DNA of 40,922 bases from Komagataeibacter swingsii. GTDB lineage: Bacteria > Pseudomonadota > Alphaproteobacteria > Acetobacterales > Acetobacteraceae. Shown piece after piece: positions 1 to 7,424 of the stretch (positions are counted from its first letter, which is position 1; each line of letters starts with the position of its first letter). The notes under the pieces are model-generated. The model ran no database searches. It worked only from the letters and a program-made list of their open reading frames with translations, and had not been told where the DNA came from. The stretch spans positions 1 through 40,922 of the forward strand of contig NZ_NKUB01000021.1 in assembly GCF_003207895.1 (NCBI RefSeq). The letters run 5' to 3'. The position numbers and the translations under genes are program-made.

Positions 1-101
1 CCTCCTGATGAGCGACGATATCGACGCTTTCCTGCGCGCTTTTGAAAAAGGACCCGCACAGGAAAAATCATGATGCAAAAACTGTTTTTGCTCCTTGTTG
101 T
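1..101. repeat. Terminal direct repeat, left copy (circular overlap)
   Basis: These 101 bases are repeated exactly at 40822-40922. This is what a circular molecule looks like when linearised with an assembly overlap. Bases 1-73 are the 3' end of the acetyltransferase gene that starts at 40283, with its TGA at 71-73. Confidence 0.95.
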
Positions 102-408
102 TGTCCTGCCGATCCTCTTCCGGCCTGCTTCAGGCTTTGCCCAGGGCAGAGGAGACTGGCTGCCTCAGTCGGACGTTAAATCTCCCTATGCGGCCTTGTC
201 TGTTCCGACAGCACTGAAGCCGGTGCCGGATTCTCTGGCGAGCCTGTTGACCAAAGGCTATCGGATCACGACCACAGCGGATTATGGCGGCTCAGGAGCC
301 CTCTTCACGCTGGTCTGGCAAAGGCAGACCGTAATCTGTGTTCTGACAGCGCCTGTGCCAGGCACGGATCAGAACGTCCCGACATCGCGCTGCTGGGCCC
401 TGAACTGA
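70..408 (+). CDS. Small secreted protein of unknown function
   Basis: A 112-residue protein that starts with a clear signal peptide: a Leu/Val-rich core at residues 4-18, then ASGFAQ with likely cleavage near residue 25. The mature part is about 87 residues with two cysteines near the end. I recognise no family. Its ATG at 70 overlaps the TGA of the acetyltransferase (ATGA), so the two are probably translationally coupled. An AGGAAA ribosome site lies just upstream, and a second ATG at 73 is an equally possible start. It is likely exported to the periplasm or beyond. Its function, and whether it acts with the acetyltransferase, cannot be read from the sequence. Confidence 0.7.
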   Translation: MMQKLFLLLVVVLPILFRPASGFAQGRGDWLPQSDVKSPYAALSVPTALKPVPDSLASLLTKGYRITTTADYGGSGALFTLVWQRQTVICVLTAPVPGTDQNVPTSRCWALN

Positions 409-411
409 GTT

Positions 412-636
412 GTGCAGGCCGGACAGATTGGAAACCGTATCTTACGCGACATCCGCTGGCTGACCGATGACGACCGCGCAACCCTGTTCGAAGCCTTCCT
501 GGATATTGCAGGGCGGCTTCAGGGCGGCGATGATACCGCTTCGGTTGACCTGACAGCACGCTGGAGACATGCGGGGCTTCATGCCTTCGACAGGCACCGG
601 AAACAGGACAGGACAGGACAACACAGGCAGACGTGA
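412..636 (+). pseudogene. Truncated second copy of traD (3' part only)
   Basis: From about residue 17 the translation (LTDDDRATLFEAFLDIAGRL, then TARWRHAGLHAFD) closely matches the C-terminal half of the TraD-like protein at 39965-40204. The N-terminal half is missing and is replaced by unrelated sequence beginning at a GTG at 412. It lies between the secreted protein and mucR. It reads best as the broken end of a duplicated traD left when the acetyltransferase cargo entered. A short functional protein is possible but less likely. Confidence 0.65.
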
Positions 637-662
637 CCATGACCGACCACGAGACACGATCA
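460..662 (+). repeat. Diverged duplicate of the traD-end/mucR-start junction, copy B
   Basis: This stretch matches 40052-40220 through the end of traD and on into the first codons of mucR (TDHETRS here, TDDETRS after the other copy). The copies differ by scattered changes and by a short CAGGA-rich insertion near 605-630. The two copies bracket the acetyltransferase and secreted-protein genes. Confidence 0.6.
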
Positions 663-1142
663 TCCGGAGCTGACACAGTGCGCGAGCTTACGACCCGGAT
701 TGTCACAGCCTATGTCAGCAGTCACACGGTTCCGGCGGATACCCTGCCCGGCCTCATCGCCACGGTGTTTCAGGCCCTCGGAAGTCTGGGACAGGCGACG
801 ACCGGAACACCGGATCTGGTGCCAGCCGTACCTGTGAAGAAATCGGTCTTTCCGGATTACATTGTCTGTCTGGAGGACGGGAAGAAGCTGAAGATGCTCA
901 AGCGTCATCTCCAGTCCGCCTATGGCATGACGCCGCAGCAGTATCGCGAAAAATGGGGCCTGCCTGAAAGCTACCCGATGGTGGCTCCTGACTATGCGGC
1001 CCGACGCTCTGCCCTGGCACAGGAAATCGGACTGGGGCGGACCATCAAGGCGACACCGGAACCTTCGCACTTACCGGAAGCTGAAGCTCCGGTCACACGC
1101 CTGCCAGAGAAGAAACGCGGACGCAGGCCAAAACTGGCCTGA
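639..1142 (+). CDS. MucR/Ros-family transcriptional regulator
   Basis: A 167-residue protein matching the MucR/Ros zinc-finger regulators of alphaproteobacteria. The core block holds the CLEDGKKLKMLKRHL finger, then YGMTPQQYREKWGLP, PMVAPDYAARRS and an LGR end, all typical of the family. These proteins bind AT-rich DNA and silence or tune exopolysaccharide, cell-cycle and acquired genes. One oddity is that the usual second metal-binding His of the finger (HLxTHY in MucR) is replaced, here HLQSAY. The tail is basic (KKRGRRPK). A GTG at 633 is in frame, but the ATG at 639 gives the usual MTDH-like start. It follows the traD remnant directly, and the intact arrangement was probably traC-traD-mucR. 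Confidence 0.85.
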   Translation: MTDHETRSSGADTVRELTTRIVTAYVSSHTVPADTLPGLIATVFQALGSLGQATTGTPDLVPAVPVKKSVFPDYIVCLEDGKKLKMLKRHLQSAYGMTPQQYREKWGLPESYPMVAPDYAARRSALAQEIGLGRTIKATPEPSHLPEAEAPVTRLPEKKRGRRPKLA

Positions 1143-1167
1143 AGGTCCAAACAAGGAGAAACGGGAC

Positions 1168-1341
1168 ATGAAGACGGATCATACCGATCGCGATGACTGG
1201 GAAGCCTGGAAGGACGAAGCCACACGCCGGTCCCTCGCCCAGGTCGAGGCCGGATTGGGGATCAGTGCGAAAGCCATGAAGGCATGGGCCAGTAGCCTTG
1301 GCACGGATAACCCGCTCCCCCTGCCACAACCCGGGCAATAA
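1168..1341 (+). CDS. Small hypothetical protein (57 aa)
   Basis: Begins at an ATG with an AAGGAG ribosome site 10 bases upstream, 25 bases after mucR, so it is probably cotranscribed with it. The 57 residues are highly charged at the N-terminus (MKTDHTDRDDWEAWKDEATRR), followed by a short helical segment and a Pro/Gln-rich end. I recognise no domain. The good ribosome site, spacing and amino-acid composition support a real gene. Confidence 0.6.
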   Translation: MKTDHTDRDDWEAWKDEATRRSLAQVEAGLGISAKAMKAWASSLGTDNPLPLPQPGQ

Positions 1342-1707
1342 GGGTAACGCTCTCGCACACCGCAGGAAGGTGGCGCAGAGTGCAATGGTCACGACTATCC
1401 CTGATGCATTGATGGAACGACCGTTTCACGACCCTACGGCTACCCATGTGACGACCCATCGACATACCCAAGGCCGACATCGCGCCTACCCATAAGTAGT
1501 GGTTCTTCATACACCATTGCACCGTTGGTGCGGGCAGCATGAAAAAGGGGCCATTAATAAGTGCTCCTTGGGAAGCCCCCACCCGCTTGGATCCCGCTGC
1601 TGAAGACAATTCGAATGGAGATGTTTTTTTATGCCTGGTCGCATGACGGTCATCCAGCCTTTCGCGATCCGGCTGCTTCTGGCCGGCATGATCGTGAGAA
1701 AGATTCC
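1342..1707. other. Gene-free stretch
   Basis: No convincing coding frame. It holds short hairpin potential near 1520-1535 (GCACC-GTT-GGTGC). The region probably contains the promoter of the downstream gene, but I cannot point to clear -35/-10 boxes. Confidence 0.4.
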
Positions 1708-2139
1708 ATGCTTCAACCCGCTCCTGCTTTCCTGCATGCGGCCGACTTCAGGAACCTGCCCCTGCGCTTCTTCGCGCCACCGTCCGGGCGACCTGATCTA
1801 CCCTGGGTCGCGATCAGCGATCTTCTGTCCCTGTCACGCCTGACCAGACACCAGCAACAGGTCACACTGACCATGTTCCGCAACGGGGACTTCCAGGCGC
1901 TCTTTCGGACCGTGACACATGACGACGATATTCTAGTGGTCTGCCCGGTTCTTTATGCCCGGGAGATCTGTCATGCTTTCCAGGATGAGGGACTGATCGA
2001 TGCAGACCTCAATGATTTTTTCATTCGAACGAACAAGACGGCTTTCAGGAAACAGCAGGAGAGCATGCCGGACCGTGACCCGGCATGGTTTTTCCAGGCC
2101 ATGGGTGCCCATGCCGATTTTTCATGGCCTCAGACATAG
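1708..2139 (+). CDS. Hypothetical protein (143 aa)
   Basis: The protein from this ATG reads as a soluble globular polypeptide: LPLRFFAPPSG, LPWVAISDLLSLSRL, then DDILVVCPVLYAREICHAF, ending in a DPAWFFQAMG segment. I do not recognise the family. The LPWVAISDLL stretch faintly recalls antirepressor-type N-terminal domains, but this is not strong enough to name. In-frame GTG and ATG codons exist upstream (1561, 1615, 1621). I prefer 1708 because a GAGAAAG-like ribosome site precedes it and the extra residues look non-coding. A strong hairpin terminator follows at 2153. Confidence 0.55.
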   Translation: MLQPAPAFLHAADFRNLPLRFFAPPSGRPDLPWVAISDLLSLSRLTRHQQQVTLTMFRNGDFQALFRTVTHDDDILVVCPVLYAREICHAFQDEGLIDADLNDFFIRTNKTAFRKQQESMPDRDPAWFFQAMGAHADFSWPQT

Positions 2140-2152
2140 CGTCACCTGATCG

Positions 2153-2189
2153 GCATGAAAGGAAGCCTGTGCATGGCTTCCTTTCATGC
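2153..2189. terminator. Strong bidirectional hairpin terminator
   Basis: A perfect 15-bp inverted repeat (GCATGAAAGGAAGCC and its complement) around a 7-base loop, followed by a T-rich tract near 2191-2206. It sits 13 bases after the stop of the 1708-2139 gene and would insulate the PLD-ATPase gene downstream. Confidence 0.75.
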
Positions 2190-2211
2190 GAATTCTATTC
2201 TTTCCCGTTCT

Positions 2212-2250
2212 ATCGAAATCTACTCTGTATGGGCATATGCTTCACGTATC
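2212..2250 (-). pseudogene. Remnant of the 3' end of an HTH gene
   Basis: The plus-strand sequence here closely matches 6891-6920, the end of the HTH gene at 6897-7424. On the minus strand it still reads REAYAHTE then stop, the same C-terminal residues. Only about 35 bases remain, so this is a scar of an earlier copy or rearrangement, not a gene. Confidence 0.5.
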
Positions 2251-2390
2251 CACCGCCCTCAACCGCCGTGTGGCAACAAGCATCACCTGACGCCGAAAAA
2301 ATGACATTTCTCCCTATCGTGATCCCACGCTGGTCCTCAGTCGCGCAATCGTAGGTGGTCTCATCCCCTTCATGCCTGCCGGAGCCCCGC

Positions 2391-4451
2391 ATGACGGATC
2401 TGCTTTCAGACCTGCCCTCACGACAGCCTGCGCCCCTGACTGTCTTTCAGGCCCGACTGGACGCACATGCTCAGCAGAACTGGCAGGACGTGTTCGCAGG
2501 TTTTTCCACGCTTCGGGCCATTACCTTTTCCAGTTCTCTGGAATTCCTGCTCGACCTTGCCGAACAGTTCGAAGACATGGAAATCATCTTCGGCGCCGAG
2601 CATATCCTGACCAAAACCCACCTGGCCCTTGTCCAGGCCAGCCAGGTTTTTGAAGCCTATGGGTTCCGGGACTGCCTGGCTGACCAGAAATCCCTTGTGG
2701 AAGGCTTGCGCCAGCTTCTCGGGTCACGCAGCAGCCTCTTCCTGCCGCGCCTGCATGATGGCACGCTGCGCTTCCGGCTGATGACCGGCCGCCCCAGTCA
2801 TGAAAAGCTCTACCTTCTGTCCGGCCCTGATGGCCACCGGGTAGTTACGGGGTCCGCCAATCTCAGCCTGTCCGCCTTCCATGCCCGCCAGCACGAAGTG
2901 ATCATCACCTTTGATGATCCAACCGCATGGCACGTGTTCGAAGACTATTACCAACGCGATTACAGACAGAGCGTGCCGGTTGAAGACGAAATCCTGATCG
3001 GCGTTTCTCCGACTGCGAAAGCAGGGCAGGCGGCTATCCGGACGGACTCGATCCCCTACGAGGACGTGCCCATCGTCCGGGCCATCCGGGCCGGGCTTGC
3101 GCATGTCGAACAGGGCGGCATCCCCATGCCGGACGGCTTTTCCGCCACAGCCCTGCGCATGGCACAGCGCCTGCGGCAGGAACTGGAAACCGTGCCCTTG
3201 CCCATGAACCGCAAGGGCATGGCCCTTGTCACACCCAGAACGGTCTCGACCTTCCTGCAGGCCCGCAACAACCTGCCCGCACCGGATCGTCCGGCAGATG
3301 ACATCCCACACGCGACCCTGTCGGTCCGGACGGGCGAAGTCCATCTGAATGACCGGTTATGGCTGTCGGAAAAGGAGACCATACCAGCCGCGCAGGTCGC
3401 GCGGGATGCGTGCATGCTGGTCGCCTATATCAGCAGTTTCGCGGCGTTTTATGGCAACAGCCAGAGTGCCATGGCGTCCTACTGGGCTTTTCTGGTCTGG
3501 CTCTATATGGCGCCTTTTGCCGCTTTCCTGCGGCAGGGAGCCGTCATCAACCATATCGACCCGTGGCTCTATCCTCCCTATGCCGTGCTGTATGGCCGCT
3601 CCAGCGGGGGCAAGACCCTGTTCACGCGAATCATCGCACAATCCATGTTCGGGATCGTCAAGAGCATCCGCTCATCGGACTTTACCGCACAACGTGCGCT
3701 GGCCCTGCGCTTCGGGCTGGGAGCCATTCCATTGCTGATCGACGATGTCACTCCTGACCGGATGGGCAAATACGTGCCGGACATGGTCCGTACCGATCAT
3801 GACATGGCCGAACGCTATGCCCCGATTGTCCTGACCACCAACAAGGATGTCACCAGCATTTCCGCCGATCTTACCAAGCGGATGGTGACCTGCCATATCG
3901 ATGCCTCCCTACCCGACAGTCGTGCGCTCCAGACAGAAAGCCCCCGCCGCCTGCAAAAGGAGATCGGCACCGCCCTTTATCGCCAGTATCTGACCCTCAT
4001 GCTCCCCCAGATCCGCGCCATGCGGATCGAGATGGATCAGGGTGCGGGCAAGACCATTCCGGATGCCTTCGCCATCTCCTCACGCATCCTGCTTTCCCTG
4101 CTGAAGCAGCACGTCTCTCCCCGCCCCGACTGGGCCTGTCCGCTCTCGTACCGGACCTATCAGGCAATGCGGGCCATCCAGTTCCAGCGCATCCTTGTCG
4201 AGATGATCGGAAGCCACCCTGAAAACATCATCCTGTCACGGGACAAACGTTTCATGCGGGTGCGTTTTGGCGGTGACATTCGCCAGGCTGTGGCATTCGA
4301 AAAATCCGTGCCGGAATTCGTCTTCAAGGGCCGTATCGCGGATACGGTCAAGCTGGACCTGCTGGCCATGGAAGAAGAACTGGGCTTCTCACCAGTCCGC
4401 AATACCTCCCTGCTGGGGCGTGTCGTAAAAGCCTGGAAAAAACCCGGATAA
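2391..4451 (+). CDS. Phospholipase D-like nuclease fused to a P-loop ATPase
   Basis: A 686-residue protein. The N-terminal half has one phospholipase D motif: H137 and K139 in SHEKLYLLS followed by the GSANLS element near 154-159, as in PLD-type nucleases that work as dimers. The C-terminal half is an NTPase: Walker A GRSSGGKT (about 402-409), a hydrophobic Walker B ending LLIDD (about 446-452), a VLTTN sensor motif (about 480-484) and an arginine in TKRM (about 497). The TTN sensor recalls SF3/D5-type plasmid and phage helicases. The inferred role is ATP-driven DNA handling or cleavage, possibly defence or plasmid competition. The ATG at 2391 has a GGAG site 6 bases upstream; a GTG at 2355 is an alternative. 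It appears to be a single-gene unit between a terminator and convergent vapC. Confidence 0.75.
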   Translation: MTDLLSDLPSRQPAPLTVFQARLDAHAQQNWQDVFAGFSTLRAITFSSSLEFLLDLAEQFEDMEIIFGAEHILTKTHLALVQASQVFEAYGFRDCLADQKSLVEGLRQLLGSRSSLFLPRLHDGTLRFRLMTGRPSHEKLYLLSGPDGHRVVTGSANLSLSAFHARQHEVIITFDDPTAWHVFEDYYQRDYRQSVPVEDEILIGVSPTAKAGQAAIRTDSIPYEDVPIVRAIRAGLAHVEQGGIPMPDGFSATALRMAQRLRQELETVPLPMNRKGMALVTPRTVSTFLQARNNLPAPDRPADDIPHATLSVRTGEVHLNDRLWLSEKETIPAAQVARDACMLVAYISSFAAFYGNSQSAMASYWAFLVWLYMAPFAAFLRQGAVINHIDPWLYPPYAVLYGRSSGGKTLFTRIIAQSMFGIVKSIRSSDFTAQRALALRFGLGAIPLLIDDVTPDRMGKYVPDMVRTDHDMAERYAPIVLTTNKDVTSISADLTKRMVTCHIDASLPDSRALQTESPRRLQKEIGTALYRQYLTLMLPQIRAMRIEMDQGAGKTIPDAFAISSRILLSLLKQHVSPRPDWACPLSYRTYQAMRAIQFQRILVEMIGSHPENIILSRDKRFMRVRFGGDIRQAVAFEKSVPEFVFKGRIADTVKLDLLAMEEELGFSPVRNTSLLGRVVKAWKKPG

Positions 4452-4495
4452 GCCAACAACGATGCGTGCCACCCGCGATCATCCGGTTTCAACGC

Positions 4496-4882
4496 TCAGA
4501 CGGTCCTGATGGGACCTGAATAAGCCTGCACGAATGGATCATGGGTCAGGAGGAGCAGGCCCTCCACCGTGGCCTGGGCGATCAGGATACGGTCGAAGGG
4601 ATCGCGATGGACATCGGGAAGTTGTCCGACCGCCACGGCATGCTGGCTGGTAACAGGCAGTTCCTCGTAATCGTTCTCGATGAGGCCGCGCCGCAACAGG
4701 TGCGGATCCACCTGGAAGTCTGCCCGGCCGAGCCCGGCCTTGATGGTGACTTCCCACAGACTGGCGGCACTGAACACCAGCATGTTCTCCGGATTTTCCA
4801 TGAGAGCCCTGGCGTCAGTGGAGAGTTTCTCAGGTTCTCCAGCCGCCCAGAGGAGCAGATGGGTATCGAGCAGAAGCCTCAT
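4496..4882 (-). CDS. vapC: PIN-domain ribonuclease toxin (VapC family), copy 1
   Basis: A 128-residue PIN-domain protein with the expected acidic active-site residues: D6 (LLLDTH), E44 (SLWEVTIK), D94/D97 (RDPFDRILIAQA) and D115 (THDP). VapC toxins cleave tRNA or rRNA when released from their antitoxin. Its start overlaps the stop of the upstream Phd-type antitoxin by four bases (ATGA), so the two are coupled. A close paralogue lies at 33377-33763. It is convergent with the PLD-ATPase gene, 44 bases away. Confidence 0.88.
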   Translation of the reverse strand: MRLLLDTHLLLWAAGEPEKLSTDARALMENPENMLVFSAASLWEVTIKAGLGRADFQVDPHLLRRGLIENDYEELPVTSQHAVAVGQLPDVHRDPFDRILIAQATVEGLLLLTHDPFVQAYSGPIRTV

Positions 4883-5124
4883 GCCTGCCCATCGAACAAC
4901 GAACCGATCTCGTCCTGTCCCATGTGATCGAAATCGTCCGGCACCTGCATCTTGCCTGCAAGGAAGCCCAGGCGTTGCTTGTGCTGTTGTTCCGGAGCGG
5001 AGATAGGGCTCACCCGTACAACCGGTTTACCGGCCTTGGCGATGATAAAGCTCTCGCCTTTCATTGCAGCGTCGATCAGCCGGGACAGGTGCGTCTTGGC
5101 TTCATGGATATTAACGGTTCGCAT
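4879..5124 (-). CDS. Phd/YefM-type antitoxin, copy 1
   Basis: An 81-residue antitoxin starting MRTVNIHEAKTHLSRLID, the standard Phd/YefM DNA-binding N-terminus, with GESFIIAKAGKPVVRVSP following. The C-terminal tail (DDFDHMGQDEIGSLFDGQA) would wrap the VapC toxin. The start is set at 5124 by an AAGGGG ribosome site; an upstream ATG at 5148 lies inside the operator palindrome. It neutralises the adjacent vapC and should repress its own promoter. It is strongly similar to the antitoxin at 33135-33380. Confidence 0.88.
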   Translation of the reverse strand: MRTVNIHEAKTHLSRLIDAAMKGESFIIAKAGKPVVRVSPISAPEQQHKQRLGFLAGKMQVPDDFDHMGQDEIGSLFDGQA

Positions 5125-5134
5125 GGGGCACCCC

Positions 5135-5149
5135 TTTGGCTTAGCCAAA
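5135..5149. promoter_or_regulatory. Probable antitoxin operator of phd-vapC copy 1
   Basis: A perfect palindrome, TTTGGC-TTA-GCCAAA, 10 bases upstream of the antitoxin start and overlapping the likely ribosome-site/promoter zone. Autoregulation by Phd-type antitoxins through such palindromes is well known; the assignment here is inference. Confidence 0.5.
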
Positions 5150-5226
5150 TCAACTTAGTTAGGTTAAGCTGAATGAGCAAGAAAACAGCTTTTGTCGATC
5201 TCATCAACGATGGTCGTATCATCATG

Positions 5227-5363
5227 CCCGCCTGCTTGCGGATGGCGGCGACCAACCCAGTGCCCAGATCCCTTCTGGGAAGAGGAACAACCACGATTCC
5301 TGGTCGCGACGGATGTTTGAAGACGCTATATGAACCGTGCACGCAATCCAGCTTCCAGCACAC
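5227..5363 (-). pseudogene. Decayed hicA toxin gene
   Basis: The minus strand encodes WKLDCVHGSYSVFKHPSRPG and then a GIVVVP...DLGTGLVAAIRKQAG segment, close to the intact HicA at 10210-10389. The first 14 residues are gone and there is no start codon in place. The catalytic histidine of HicA (GSH in the intact copy) is now tyrosine (GSY). The reading frame also runs past the normal stop. No hicB partner is adjacent. This is a dead copy left by duplication or rearrangement. Confidence 0.8.
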
Positions 5364-5477
5364 GACCTCATCCCTGTTCAGCAGAAACCATATGATGTGG
5401 GACATAGCTCTCGCTGAAGGTCTATTGCTGCGACAGCGGTTGCTGTCGAAGCAATATCTGGCAATGGAGACATGATC

Positions 5478-5630
5478 ATGACTGATCTTTCCAATGAACT
5501 GGCTGCCAAAAGGGTTGCAATTCGCCAGGCCCGGGCCAGCACGAAACCCGCTGTCCCGGCCGATCAGGTGCTTGTGATCCTGAAAGCCGATCTGGCAAAG
5601 GTTCAGGCAGCAATTGACGCCACAACATAA
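5478..5630 (+). CDS. Small hypothetical protein (50 aa)
   Basis: Translation gives MTDLSNELAAKRVAIRQARA followed by a short helical C-terminus rich in Ala, Lys and Val. It has a GGAGA ribosome site 7 bases before the ATG at 5478; an ATG at 5472 is too close to that site. The amphipathic Ala/Arg pattern and good codons suggest a real small protein. No family is recognised. It converges with mazF. Confidence 0.45.
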   Translation: MTDLSNELAAKRVAIRQARASTKPAVPADQVLVILKADLAKVQAAIDATT

Positions 5631-5659
5631 CCTGCAAATGCCCCTGGGGAAGGATGGGC

Positions 5660-5983
5660 CTACGCCAGTCCGAGGAAAAGGGCGAGCGCCCGACTGACAG
5701 ACAGCATGAGGGTATCGCTGGCGATCCCGAAAGCCGGGCCAACCTTCTCGCGGTTGATGGTGGTCGGCTTGTCGATCATGACCTGTGATAGCTTACGTAG
5801 TCCATTGTGCTCATCAGGCCGGATTGTCAGGCGAAGCAGGGGAGCGTCCACAAGGGCGCTGGAGAGGGGCAGGAGGATCACGACAGCTGTCATGTCGAAC
5901 CGATCAGCCTGCACCACCAATGCAGGCTGGGGTTTGCCGAGATCGTCCTGCAGGGCAACGGTTACAAAGTCGCCTCGCTTCAT
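5660..5983 (-). CDS. mazF: MazF/PemK-type endoribonuclease toxin
   Basis: A 107-residue protein with the MazF/PemK fold pattern: KRGDFVTVALQDDLGKPQPALVVQAD at the start, a central VVILLPLSSAL strand, and KLSQVMIDKPTTINREKVG, the conserved segment near the RNA-binding site. These toxins cut mRNA at short sequences. The start overlaps the upstream antitoxin stop by four bases. The C-terminus (SVSRALALFLGLA) is of normal length, so the gene looks intact. Confidence 0.85.
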   Translation of the reverse strand: MKRGDFVTVALQDDLGKPQPALVVQADRFDMTAVVILLPLSSALVDAPLLRLTIRPDEHNGLRKLSQVMIDKPTTINREKVGPAFGIASDTLMLSVSRALALFLGLA

Positions 5984-6198
5984 GCCTCCCAGCCATCCAG
6001 ATCGGCGGCAGCGGCATCGAGGAAAGAGGCAATATCTGGCTCATGCGTGTCAGCCAGGGCTACCAGCATGGCCTGCCGGCGGCATTCCTCGTCAAACCCC
6101 TTTGCCCGTGTATCGGGAACCCAGATTTGGACAGGGCGCAGTCCAGCCTTGCGGAGCGTGTCTCGACGCTTCTTTACGCGAATGGCAACAGGGGTCAT
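5980..6198 (-). CDS. MazE-like antitoxin (DUF3018 type)
   Basis: A 72-residue basic protein: VKKRRDTLRKAGLRPVQIWVPDTR, then a GFDEECRRQAMLVA helix and an acidic tail (DIASFLDAAAADLDGWEA). This matches the DUF3018 antitoxins found directly upstream of MazF toxins. GGAGAGG sits 7 bases before the ATG. A 12-bp palindrome lies just upstream at 6213. It is cotranscribed and coupled with mazF. Confidence 0.85.
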   Translation of the reverse strand: MTPVAIRVKKRRDTLRKAGLRPVQIWVPDTRAKGFDEECRRQAMLVALADTHEPDIASFLDAAAADLDGWEA

Positions 6199-6212
6199 AG
6201 TGCATCCTCTCC

Positions 6213-6224
6213 GTTACATGTAAC
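6213..6224. promoter_or_regulatory. Probable mazEF operator
   Basis: A perfect 12-bp palindrome, GTTACATGTAAC, 14 bases upstream of the antitoxin start. Its half-site resembles the GTTACAC element upstream of the WGR/integrase genes (15301-15331). Confidence 0.5.
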
Positions 6225-6417
6225 ACAATGAGCGCTCAGGTTTAATGTTTCTGGTTGAGCAGGAACTCATTGTTTGAGGGCACCGCACGATCTGCACGCC
6301 AAGCCGCCAATGCGCACGTCCCGCTCAGTCATACTCAACCGGGAGAGCATGCTGGCGTCCACACCCCATAATGCCTTGAGCAGAGCCCGTTTTCATATGC
6401 TTCGCGCTCATGGGTCG

Positions 6418-6804
6418 TTACCGTGTCTTATCGCTACCTTTTTCGGCCGCCGCCTTGGCATTACTGGCGGACGATCCCCCTGCACATCCCATTTGTGCTG
6501 CCATCCAGCTTCGGGAACCGTAGATATCGTGGATCAGGCCTTCGACCAGAACATCGGCATCAAGGCGGGGCCAGTGAAGGCCGTTACCAAGCGGGGTCAT
6601 CTCGATCTTGGCCAGATCATTCAGGGAAGCGCCCTGCAAACCCTGCAACAAGTCCACTGGCACACTCATCTCAACGCCATTCGAGAGCGTGACGTGAATG
6701 GCGCGGCGTGCACGGATAAACCTTGCAGACACCACATGGGGAACAGTCGCTCTATGGAGCGCACCTGCTTCACGAGCAGCCTGATAATCCACTTTATTCA
6801 TCAT
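6418..6804 (-). CDS. DUF2442-domain protein
   Basis: A 128-residue protein. The central part (VSARFIRARRAIHVTLSNGVEMSVPVDLLQGL, then a WPRLDADVLVEGLI segment) is the DUF2442 pattern: a small beta domain with a conserved W-P-x-L-D-x-D motif near the end. The tail is Ala/Ser/Lys-rich and looks disordered. DUF2442 genes usually sit beside DUF4160 partners in addiction-like pairs, but no DUF4160 gene is present here. GGGGAAG precedes the ATG at 6804; the longer frame to 6879 looks non-coding. It follows the HTH gene on the same strand after 92 bases and may share its transcript. Confidence 0.72.
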   Translation of the reverse strand: MMNKVDYQAAREAGALHRATVPHVVSARFIRARRAIHVTLSNGVEMSVPVDLLQGLQGASLNDLAKIEMTPLGNGLHWPRLDADVLVEGLIHDIYGSRSWMAAQMGCAGGSSASNAKAAAEKGSDKTR

Positions 6805-6896
6805 GTATCTTCCCCGCCGCTTCCTATGACCGACGCCCCGGCGGTATCGGGAGAAAGGGGACCTGAGGATCCAGAACAAGCCGGACCTGTCGAAAT

Positions 6897-7424
6897 TTAC
6901 TCCGTATGGGCGTAGGCTTCACGCACGGCTTCCGGCCGATTGGAAATGGCCCGCAGATAACTTTTTGCAGCGGTATCTGGCGTACGTTCCCCGCTTTCCC
7001 ATCCTTTGATGGTTTCCTCTTCCAGACCATACCAGAGCGCGAACTGTCGGCGACTGAGCTTCAGACGCCGACGAATCAGGGCCACATCCACATCGGCCTT
7101 GTGATCGACATGGATCGCCCTGATCCCGGCCTTTGCAAGGTCGGAGATAACCGCCTCGATCGTGTCAGTCATGGGCAGCAGAACGATTGCATGCCCTTCC
7201 GCCTGTTCCGAGGATTGCCTGATGAGGTCTTCCACCGTCTTCTTGGCGGCCAGCATCGTCAGGCCACGCCTGGACAGCGCCATCGTGACGGCAATGGAAT
7301 TGAGATCAGGCCATCCCTCACGCGTCAGGGTCAGGGCGAATCTGGCGCGTGAACCGGAACGGACGCGGGATATGGCCCGGACAGGCCCCAGTCGTGCGAA
7401 TTCTGCCTTCAATGATGATTTCAT
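6897..7424 (-). CDS. HTH (XRE-like) DNA-binding protein
   Basis: The C-terminal third is a helix-turn-helix domain: RRRLKLSRRQFALWYGLEEE, then TIKGWESGERTPDTAAKSYLRAI, of the type found in MqsA/HigA-like antitoxins and XRE regulators. Before it is a domain starting near IAVTMALSRRGLTMLAAKKTVEDL. The long reading frame begins at 7424, where a GGAAGG site precedes the ATG, but its first 35 residues overlap the conserved end of the upstream gene in another frame. A start at 7283 would remove the overlap but has no ribosome site. Probably a regulator or antitoxin paired with the upstream gene. A scar of its 3' end lies at 2212-2250. Confidence 0.7.
   Translation of the reverse strand: MKSSLKAEFARLGPVRAISRVRSGSRARFALTLTREGWPDLNSIAVTMALSRRGLTMLAAKKTVEDLIRQSSEQAEGHAIVLLPMTDTIEAVISDLAKAGIRAIHVDHKADVDVALIRRRLKLSRRQFALWYGLEEETIKGWESGERTPDTAAKSYLRAISNRPEAVREAYAHTE

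Noticed and set aside
5173-5475. Open frame of 100 residues on the plus strand
   Set aside because: It is the antisense of the decayed hicA; the minus strand holds the recognisable protein.
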